Shown here: piece by piece, positions 55,201 through 64,000 of the stretch
Numbering within the stretch: the first letter of the stretch is position 1
Layout: each line of letters opens with the position of its first letter
NCBI RefSeq assembly: GCF_051401765.1
Contig: NW_027480422.1
Location: forward strand, 15,394,001 to 15,458,000
Length of the DNA: 64,000 nucleotides
Direction of reading: 5' to 3'
Source: Calliopsis andreniformis
Lineage: Eukaryota > Arthropoda > Insecta > Hymenoptera > Andrenidae
Made by a program: the position numbers and the translations under genes
The notes under the pieces: model-generated
Databases searched by the model: none
Seen by the model: the letters and a program-made list of their open reading frames with translations, nothing else
What the model was told of the DNA's origin: nothing

Positions 55201-58200
55201 GGGTGAAGCTCAGGTTGCCCGGAACGTAGAAATGACCATCACTTTCACACTGGTTGCAATTATTCCTGTTATACAATGGAAAAACTGTTGTATTTATATT
55301 GTATTTTATGCTTCTGGTGTAGACTTCTTTGGCCCTAGCTATTCGATCTGGAGGAACAACGCCCTAGAGTGAAGCCTAGGTTGCCCGGAACGTAGAAATG
55401 ACCATTACCTTCAGGCATGTTGCAATTGTTCCTGTTATACGATGAAAGAACTGTTGTATTTTTATTGTGTTTTATGCGTCTGGAGTTGTTTTCGAAGTCC
55501 CTAACTATTCGACCTGGTGGAGCAACGCCCTAGAGTGAAGCCTAGGTTGCACGGAACGTAGAAATGCCCATTACTTTCACACTGGTTGTAATTATTCCTG
55601 TTATACGATGGAATAACTGTTGTATTTATATTTTATTTTATGCTTCTTGCGTTGACTTCTCAGGACCTAGCTATTCGATCTGGTGGTGCAACTCTCTAGA
55701 GTGAAGCCTAGGTTGCCCGGAACTTAGAAGTGGCCATCACCTTCACTCTGGTTGCTATTATTCCTGTTATACGGTGGAAAAACTGATGTATTTTTATTGT
55801 ATTTTATGCTTCGGGCGTTGACTTCTAAGGCCGTAGCTATTCGATCTGGTAGTGCAACGCCCTAGAGTTAAGTCTACGATGCCCGGAACGTAGAAATGGC
55901 CATTGCTTTCGCACTGGTTGCACTTATTCGTTTGATACGATTGAAAAGCTGTTGTACATATATCGTATTTTATGCTTCTGGCGTTGACTACTTAGGACCT
56001 AACTATTCGACCTGGTGGAGCAACGCCCTAGGGTGAAGCTCAGGTTGCCCGGAACGTAGAAATGACCATCACTTTCACACTGGTTGCAATTATTCCTGTT
56101 ATACAATGGAAAAACTGTTGTATTTATATTGTATTTTATGCTTCTGGTGTAGACTTCTTTGGCCCTAGCTATTCGATCTGGAGGAACAACGCCCTAGAGT
56201 GAAGCCTAGGTTGCCCGGAACGTAGAAATGACCATCACTTTCACACTGGTTGCAATTATTCTTGTTATACAATGGAAAAACTGTTGTATTTATTTTGTAT
56301 TTTATGCCTCTGGCGTTGACTCCTAAGGCCCTAGCTATTCGATCTGGAGGAACAACGCCCTAGAGTGAAGCCTAGGTTGCCCGGAACGTAGAAATGACCA
56401 TCACTTTCACACTGGTTGCAATTATTCCTGTTATACGACGGAAAAACTGTTGTATTTCTATTGTATTTTATGTTTCTGGCGTTGACTTCTTAGGCCCTAA
56501 CTATTTGATCTGGTGGAGCAACGCCCTAGAGAGAAGCCTAGATTGCCCGGAAAGTAGAAATGACCATAACCATCAGACTGGTTGCAATTATTCGTTTTGT
56601 ACGATGGAAAGACTGTTGTATTTATATTGTATGTTATAGTTATGGCGTTGTCTTCTAGGGCCGTAGCTATTCGATGTGGTTGAGCAACGTCCTAGAGTGA
56701 AGCCTAGGTTGCCCGGAACGTAGAAATGACCATAAATGCATACTGGTTGCAATTATTCGTTTTATACGATGGCAAAACCGTTGTATTTTTATTTTATTTT
56801 ACGCTCCTAGCGTTGACTTCTAAGTCCCTAGCTATTCGATCTGGTGGAGCAACGCCCTAGAGTGAAGCCTAGGTTGCCCGGGACGTAGAAATGACCATCA
56901 CCTTCACTCTGGTTGCAATTATTCCTGCTATACGATGGAAAAACTGTTGTTTTTATATTATATTTTATGCTTCAGGCGTTGACTTCTAAGGCCGTAGCTA
57001 TTCAATGTGGTGGAGCAACGCCCTAGAGTGAAGCCTAGGTTGCCCGGAACGTAGAAATGACCACTACTTCCACACTGTTTGCAATTATTCATATTATACA
57101 GTGGAAAAACTGTTGTATTTTATTATATTTTATGCTTCTGACGTTGACTTCTAAGTCCCTTGCTATTCGATCTGGTGGAGCAACGCCCTTGAGCGAAGCC
57201 TAGGTTGTCCGGAACGTAGAAATGACCATCACTTTCACACTGGCTGCAATTATTCCTGTTATACGATGGAAAAACTGTTGTATCTATTTTGTATTTTATG
57301 CTTCTGGCGCTGACTTCTTAGGTCCTAACTATTGGATCTGGTGGAGCAACGCCCTTGTGCGAAGCCCAGGATGCCCGGAACGTAGAAATGACCATAACTT
57401 TCTTACTGATTGCAATTCTTCGTATTATACAATGGAAAATCTGTTGTATTTATATTGTATTTTAACCTTCTGGCGTTGACTTCTAAGGCCGTAGCTATTC
57501 GATGTGGTGCAGCGACGCCCTGGAGTGAAGCCTAGGTTGCCGTGATCGTTGAAATGACCATATCTTTCACACTGGTTGCAATTATTCCTGTTATACGATG
57601 GAAAAACTGTTGTATCTCTATTGTGTTTTATGCTTCTGGCGTTGACTTCTTAGGCCCTAACTATTCGGTCTGGTGGAGCAACGCCATAGAGAGAAGCCTA
57701 GATTTCCGGAACGTAGAAATGACCATTACCTTCAGGCATGTTGCAATTGTTCCTGTTATACGATGAAAGAACTGTTGTATTTGTATTGTGTTTTATGCGT
57801 CTGGAGTTGTTTTCGAAGTCCCTAACTATTCGACCTGGTGGAGCAACGCCCTAGAGTGAAGCCTAGGTTGCACGGAACGTAGAAATGCCCATTACTTTCA
57901 CACTGGTTGTAATTATTCCTGTTATACGATGGAATAACTGTTGTATTTATATTTTATTTTATGCTTCTGCTGTAGACTTCTTAGGCCCTAGCTATTCGAT
58001 CTGGAGGAACAACGCCCTAGAGTGAAGCCTAGGTTTCCCGGAACGTAGAAATGACCATCACTTTCACACTGGTTGCAATTATTCCTGTTATACAATGGAA
58101 AAGCTGTTGTATTTATTTTGTATTTTATGCCTCTGGCGTTGACTCCTAAGGCCGTAGCTATTCGATGTGGTGGAGCAACGCACTAGAGTGAAGCCTAGGT

Positions 58201-58348
58201 TGCCCGGAACGTAGAAATGACCATCACTTTCACACTGGTTGCAATTATTCTTGTTACACAATGGAAAAACTGTTGTATTTATTTTGTATTTTATGCCTCT
58301 GGCGTTGACTCCTAAGGCCGTAGCTATTCGATGTGGTGGAGCAACGCA
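52212..58348 (+). repeat. 37-monomer higher-order unit (6,137 bp), copy 1
   Basis: Matches 58,349 to the window end at a constant offset of 6,137 bp with very few differences (one example: GATGTGGTGC near 52,694 versus GATGTTGTGC near 58,831). GACCACTACTTCC starts at 52,248 and 58,385. It is itself composite: the opening eight-monomer stretch recurs at 57,059, and the centre is made of hexamers. Confidence 0.93.
53574..56395 (+). repeat. 996 bp hexamer sub-array (6 + 5 + 6 monomers) inside 37-mer copy 1
   Basis: The GACCATTACCTTCAGGC or GACCATTACCTTGAGGC monomer starts hexamers at 53,574, 54,570 and 55,400. The first spacing is 996 bp (6 monomers). The second is 830 bp (5 monomers), because that copy lacks the monomer with TTCTTGTTATACAATGG. 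The third runs to 56,395 and ends in a monomer whose last part is swapped (CTCCTAAGGCCCTAGC). Confidence 0.9.
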
Positions 58349-58384
58349 CTAGAGTGAAGCCTAGGTTGCCCGGAACGTAGAAAT
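57059..58384 (+). repeat. 1,326 bp octamer linking the two 37-mer copies
   Basis: GACCACTACTTCC starts at 52,248, 57,059 and 58,385, so this octamer is a third copy of the unit's opening segment. It matches 52,248 onward at offset 4,811 bp and 58,385 onward at 1,326 bp for about six monomers. Its last two monomers are recombinant: near 58,010 GGAGGAAC replaces GGTGGAAC, and near 58,110 TTATTTTGTATTTTATGCC replaces the TTATATTG form. Confidence 0.87.
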
Positions 58385-61300
58385 GACCACTACTTCCACA
58401 CTGTTTGCAATTATTCATATTATACAGTGGAAAAACTGTTGTATTTTATTATATTTTATGCTTCTGACGTTGACTTCTAAGTCCCTTGCTATTCGATCTG
58501 GTGGAGCAACGCCCTTGAGCGAAGCCTAGGTTGTCCGGAACGTAGAAATGACCATCACTTTCACACTGGCTGCAATTATTCCTGTTATACGATGGAAAAA
58601 CTGTTGTATCTATTTTGTATTTTATGCTTCTGGCGCTGACTTCTTAGGTCCTAACTATTGGATCTGGTGGAGCAACGCCCTTGTGCGAAGCCCAGGATGC
58701 CCGGAACGTAGAAATGACCATAACTTTCTTACTGATTGCAATTCTTCGTATTATACAATGGAAAATCTGTTGTATTTATATTGTATTTTAACCTTCTGGC
58801 GTTGACTTCTAAGGCCGTAGCTATTCGATGTTGTGCAGCGACGCCCTGGAGTGAAGCCTAGGTTGCCGTGATCGTTGAAATGACCATATCTTTCACACTG
58901 GTTGCAATTATTCCTGTTATACGATGGAAAAACTGTTGTATCTCTATTGTGTTTTATGCTTCTGGCGTTGACTTCTTAGGCCCTAACTATTCGGTCTGGT
59001 GGAGCAACGCCATAGAGAGAAGCCTAGATTTCCGGAACGTAGAAATGACCATTACCTTCAGGCATGTTGCAATTGTTCCTGTTATACGATGAAAGAACTG
59101 TTGTATTTGTATTGTGTTTTATGCGTCTGGAGTTGTTTTCGAAGTCCCTAACTATTCGACCTGGTGGAGCAACGCCCTAGAGTGAAGCCTAGGTTGCACG
59201 GAACGTAGAAATGCCCATTACTTTCACACTGGTTGTAATTATTCCTGTTATACGATGGAATAACTGTTGTATTTATATTTTATTTTATGCTTCTGCTGTA
59301 GACTTCTTAGGCCCTAGCTATTCGATCTGGTGGAACAACGCCCTAGAGTGAAGCCTAGGTTTCCCGGAACGTAGAAATGACCATCACTTTCACACTGGTT
59401 GCAATTATTCCTGTTATACAATGGAAAAGCTGTTGTATTTATATTGTATTTTATGCTTCTGGTGTAGACTTCTTTGGCCCTAGCTATTCGATCTGGAGGA
59501 ACAACGCCCTAGAGTGAAGCCTAGGTTGCCCGGAACGTAGAAATGACCATCACTTTCACACTGGTTGCAATTAATCTTGTTACACAATGGAAAAACTGGT
59601 GTATTTATTTTGTATTTTATGCCTCTGGCGTTGACTCCTAAGGCCGTAGCTATTCGATGTGGTGGAGCAACGCACTAGAGTGAAGCCTAGGTTGCCCGGA
59701 ACGTAGAAATGACCATTACCTTCAGGCATGTTGCAATTGTTCCTGTTATACGATGAAAGAACTGTTGTATTTTTATTGTGTTTTATGCGTCTGGAGTTGT
59801 TTTCGAAGTCCCTAACTATTCGACCTGGTGGAGCAACGCCCTAGAGTGAAGCCTAGGTTGCACGGAACGTAGAAATGCCCATTACTTTCACACTGGTTGT
59901 AATTATTCCTGTTATACGATGGAATAACTGTTGTATTTATATTTTATTTTATGCTTCTTGCGTTGACTTCTCAGGACCTAGCTATTCGATCTGGTGGTGC
60001 AACTCTCTAGAGTGAAGCCTAGGTTGCCCGGAACTTAGAAGTGGCCATCACCTTCACTCTGGTTGCTATTATTCCTGTTATACGGTGGAAAAACTGATGT
60101 ATTTTTATTGTATTTTATGCTTCGGGCGTTGACTTCTAAGGGCGTAGCTATTCGATCTGGTAGTGCAACGCCCTAGAGTTAAGTCTAGGATGCCCGGAAC
60201 GTAGAAATGGCCATTGCTTTCGCACTGGTTGCACTTATTCGTTTGATACGATGGAAAAGCTGTTGTACATATATCGTATTTTATGCTTCTGGCGTTGACT
60301 TCTTAGGACCTAACTATTCGACCTGGTGGAGCAACGCCCTAGGGTGAAGCTCAGGTTGCCCGGAACGTAGAAATGACCATCACTTTCACACTGGTTGCAA
60401 TTATTCCTGTTATACAATGGAAAAACTGTTGTATTTATATTGTATTTTATGCTTCTGGTGTAGACTTCTTTGGCCCTAGCTATTCGATCTGGAGGAACAA
60501 CGCCCTAGAGTGAAGCCTAGGTTGCCCGGAACGTAGAAATGACCATCACTTTCACACTGGTTGCAATTATTCTTGTTATACAATGGAAAAACTGTTGTAT
60601 TTATTTTGTATTTTATGCCTCTGGCGTTGACTCCTAAGGCCGTAGCCATTCGATGTGGTGGAGCAACGCACTAGAGTGAAGCCTAGGTTGCCCGGAACGT
60701 AGAAATGACCATTACCTTGAGGCATGTTGCAATTGTTCCTGTTATACGATGAAAGAACTGTTGTATTTTTATTGTGTTTTATGCGTCTGGAGTTGTTTTC
60801 GAAGTCCCTAACTATTCGACCTGGTGGAGCAACGCCCTAGAGTGAAGCCTAGGTTGCACGGAACGTAGAAATGCCCATTACTTTCACACTGGTTGTAATT
60901 ATTCCTGTTATACGATGGAATAACTGTTGTATTTATATTTTATTTTATGCTTCTTGCGTTGACTTCTCAGGACCTAGCTATTCGATCTGGTGGTGCAACT
61001 CTCTAGAGTGAAGCCTAGGTTGCCCGGAACTTAGAAGTGGCCATCACCTTCACTCTGGTTGCTATTATTCCTGTTATACGGTGGAAAAACTGATGTATTT
61101 TTATTGTATTTTATGCTTCGGGCGTTGACTTCTAAGGCCGTAGCTATTCGATCTGGTAGTGCAACTCCCTAGAGTTAAGTCTAGGATGCCCGGAACGTAG
61201 AAATGGCCATTGCTTTCGCACTGGTTGCACTTCTTCGTTTGATACGATGGAAAAGCTGTTGTACATATATCGTATTTTATGCTTCTGGCGTTGACTTCTT

Positions 61301-64000
61301 AGGACCTAACTATTCGACCTGGTGGAGCAACGCCCTAGGGTGAAGCTCAGGTTGCCCGGAACGTAGAAATGACCATCACTTTCACACTGGTTGCAATTAT
61401 TCCTGTTATACAATGGAAAAACTGTTGTATTTATATTGTATTTTATGCTTCTGGTGTAGACTTCTTTGGCCCTAGCTATTCGATCTGGAGGAACAACGCC
61501 CTAGAGTGAAGCCTAGGTTGCCCGGAACGTAGAAATGACCATTACCTTCAGGCATGTTGCAATTGTTCCTGTTATACGATGAAAGAACTGTTGTATTTTT
61601 ATTGTGTTTTATGCGTCTGGAGTTGTTTTCGAAGTCCCTAACTATTCGACCTGGTGGAGCAACGCCCTAGAGTGAAGCCTAGGTTGCACGGAACGTAGAA
61701 ATGCCCATTACTTTCACACTGGTTGTAATTATTCCTGTTATACGATGGAATAACTGTTGTATTTATATTTTATTTTATGCTTCTTGCGTTGACTTCTCAG
61801 GACCTAGCTATTCGATCTGGTGGTGCAACTCTCTAGAGTGAAGCCTAGGTTGCCCGGAACTTAGAAGTGGCCATCACCTTCACTCTGGTTGCTATTATTC
61901 CTGTTATACGGTGGAAAAACTGATGTATTTTTATTGTATTTTATGCTTCGGGCGTTGACTTCTAAGGCCGTAGCTATTCGATCTGGTAGTGCAACGCCCT
62001 AGAGTTAAGTCTACGATGCCCGGAACGTAGAAATGGCCATTGCTTTCGCACTGGTTGCACTTATTCGTTTGATACGATTGAAAAGCTGTTGTACATATAT
62101 CGTATTTTATGCTTCTGGCGTTGACTACTTAGGACCTAACTATTCGACCTGGTGGAGCAACGCCCTAGGGTGAAGCTCAGGTTGCCCGGAACGTAGAAAT
62201 GACCATCACTTTCACACTGGTTGCAATTATTCCTGTTATACAATGGAAAAACTGTTGTATTTATATTGTATTTTATGCTTCTGGTGTAGACTTCTTTGGC
62301 CCTAGCTATTCGATCTGGAGGAACAACGCCCTAGAGTGAAGCCTAGGTTGCCCGGAACGTAGAAATGACCATCACTTTCACACTGGTTGCAATTATTCTT
62401 GTTATACAATGGAAAAACTGTTGTATTTATTTTGTATTTTATGCCTCTGGCGTTGACTCCTAAGGCCCTAGCTATTCGATCTGGAGGAACAACGCCCTAG
62501 AGTGAAGCCTAGGTTGCCCGGAACGTAGAAATGACCATCACTTTCACACTGGTTGCAATTATTCCTGTTATACGACGGAAAAACTGTTGTATTTCTATTG
62601 TATTTTATGTTTCTGGCGTTGACTTCTTAGGCCCTAACTATTTGATCTGGTGGAGCAACGCCCTAGAGAGAAGCCTAGATTGCCCGGAAAGTAGAAATGA
62701 CCATAACCATCAGACTGGTTGCAATTATTCGTTTTGTACGATGGAAAGACTGTTGTATTTATATTGTATGTTATAGTTATGGCGTTGTCTTCTAGGGCCG
62801 TAGCTATTCGATGTGGTTGAGCAACGTCCTAGAGTGAAGCCTAGGTTGCCCGGAACGTAGAAATGACCATAAATGCATACTGGTTGCAATTATTCGTTTT
62901 ATACGATGGCAAAACCGTTGTATTTTTATTTTATTTTACGCTCCTAGCGTTGACTTCTAAGTCCCTAGCTATTCGATCTGGTGGAGCAACGCCCTAGAGT
63001 GAAGCCTAGGTTGCCCGGGACGTAGAAATGACCATCACCTTCACTCTGGTTGCAATTATTCCTGCTATACGATGGAAAAACTGTTGTTTTTATATTATAT
63101 TTTATGCTTCAGGCGTTGACTTCTAAGGCCGTAGCTATTCAATGTGGTGGAGCAACGCCCTAGAGTGAAGCCTAGGTTGCCCGGAACGTAGAAATGACCA
63201 CTACTTCCACACTGTTTGCAATTATTCATATTATACAGTGGAAAAACTGTTGTATTTTATTATATTTTATGCTTCTGACGTTGACTTCTAAGTCCCTTGC
63301 TATTCGATCTGGTGGAGCAACGCCCTTGAGCGAAGCCTAGGTTGTCCGGAACGTAGAAATGACCATCACTTTCACACTGGCTGCAATTATTCCTGTTATA
63401 CGATGGAAAAACTGTTGTATCTATTTTGTATTTTATGCTTCTGGCGCTGACTTCTTAGGTCCTAACTATTGGATCTGGTGGAGCAACGCCCTTGTGCGAA
63501 GCCCAGGATGCCCGGAACGTAGAAATGACCATAACTTTCTTACTGATTGCAATTCTTCGTATTATACAATGGAAAATCTGTTGTATTTATATTGTATTTT
63601 AACCTTCTGGCGTTGACTTCTAAGGCCGTAGCTATTCGATGTGGTGCAGCGACGCCCTGGAGTGAAGCCTAGGTTGCCGTGATCGTTGAAATGACCATAT
63701 CTTTCACACTGGTTGCAATTATTCCTGTTATACGATGGAAAAACTGTTGTATCTCTATTGTGTTTTATGCTTCTGGCGTTGACTTCTTAGGCCCTAACTA
63801 TTCGGTCTGGTGGAGCAACGCCATAGAGAGAAGCCTAGATTTCCGGAACGTAGAAATGACCATTACCTTCAGGCATGTTGCAATTGTTCCTGTTATACGA
63901 TGAAAGAACTGTTGTATTTGTATTGTGTTTTATGCGTCTGGAGTTGTTTTCGAAGTCCCTAACTATTCGACCTGGTGGAGCAACGCCCTAGAGTGAAGCC
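58349..64000 (+). repeat. 37-monomer higher-order unit (6,137 bp), copy 2, cut by the window end
   Basis: Near-perfect partner of 52,212-57,863; the remaining ~485 bp lie beyond the window. It repeats the same internal order, including hexamer starts at 59,711, 60,707 and 61,537 and the one-monomer-short second hexamer. Confidence 0.93.
59711..62532 (+). repeat. 996 bp hexamer sub-array (6 + 5 + 6 monomers) inside 37-mer copy 2
   Basis: Same arrangement as 53,574-56,395 shifted by 6,137 bp, with spacings of 996 and 830 bp. The missing monomer and the swapped end of the last hexamer are shared, so both events preceded the 6,137 bp duplication. Confidence 0.9.

Larger units (their letters stand above)
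1..64000 (+). repeat. Tandem satellite array, ~166 bp monomer, head to tail across the whole window
   Basis: Recognisable monomers starting with GAAATGACC follow one another without interruption. Starts at 1, 167, 333 and 499 give a period of exactly 166 bp, and most later spacings are 163-167 bp, so about 385 monomers fit. All are in the same orientation; I found no inverted copy and no stretch of non-satellite DNA. Both edges cut the array. Monomers differ from one another at many positions, but blocks of several to dozens of monomers recur almost unchanged, which is higher-order repeat organisation. This fits centromeric or pericentromeric satellite of a eukaryote. Centromere function itself cannot be shown from sequence. 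No gene-sized open frame is present on either strand. Confidence 0.97.

Noticed and set aside
1..64000. CRISPR array
   Set aside because: There is no alternation of identical short repeats with unique spacers; the full 166 bp unit repeats and varies along its whole length.
1..64000. Transposable element or its terminal repeats
   Set aside because: No block breaks the satellite phase, and I saw no inverted termini, target-site duplications, poly-A tails or transposase/reverse transcriptase motifs. Duplicated blocks start and end within satellite monomers.
1..64000. Telomeric or simple-sequence repeats
   Set aside because: No runs of TTAGGG, TTAGG, TTTAGGG or microsatellites; the short A+T-rich tract is a part of each monomer.
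1..64000. tRNA, 5S or other RNA gene embedded in the repeat
   Set aside because: No convincing A/B box pair or tRNA cloverleaf was seen by eye. The only fold noted is a short bulged hairpin at the monomer end. A structural RNA search of the consensus would settle it.

Overview
The whole 64 kb window is one uninterrupted block of tandem satellite DNA. A monomer of about 166 bp is repeated head to tail roughly 385 times in a single orientation, and both window edges cut through the array, so the array is longer than 64 kb. I see no convincing protein-coding gene, RNA gene, transposable element, CRISPR array or telomeric repeat. This is eukaryotic heterochromatin of centromeric or pericentromeric type. 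I do not recognise the monomer family and will not assign a species. The consensus read by eye is about 41% G+C, with about 7 CpG per monomer (close to random expectation).

The array is organised at several nested scales. Left domain (1-27 kb): mixed monomers carrying large duplications. A 2.66 kb block at about 310-2970 recurs 18,575 bp away at 18,885-21,545. A 1,987 bp 12-mer is duplicated in tandem at 5,021-8,994. A different 12-mer of 1,991 bp is duplicated at about 16,185-20,170. Further copies lie at offsets of 4,482 and 5,312 bp. Middle domain (27.4-42.6 kb): the most homogenised part. A 3,150 bp 19-mer is present as two almost identical tandem copies whose breakpoint can be read to within a few bases. 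A rearranged third derivative follows, and then a 2,821/2,986 bp 17/18-mer pair flanking 664 bp tetramers.

Heterogeneous domain (42.6-52.2 kb): diverged monomers, many with small indels, and shorter duplications (1,325, 1,823 and 2,984 bp). Right domain (52.2-64 kb): a 6,137 bp 37-mer, one complete copy and 92% of the next, nearly identical. It contains inner 996 bp hexamers and an 8-mer of 1,326 bp.

Several copies differ by the loss of exactly one monomer, leaving a chimeric monomer at the join. That is the signature of unequal exchange or replication slippage in monomer register, and some of these events can be ordered in time. Short open frames recur throughout but are by-products of the repeat: 166 is not a multiple of 3, so the frame shifts at every monomer.
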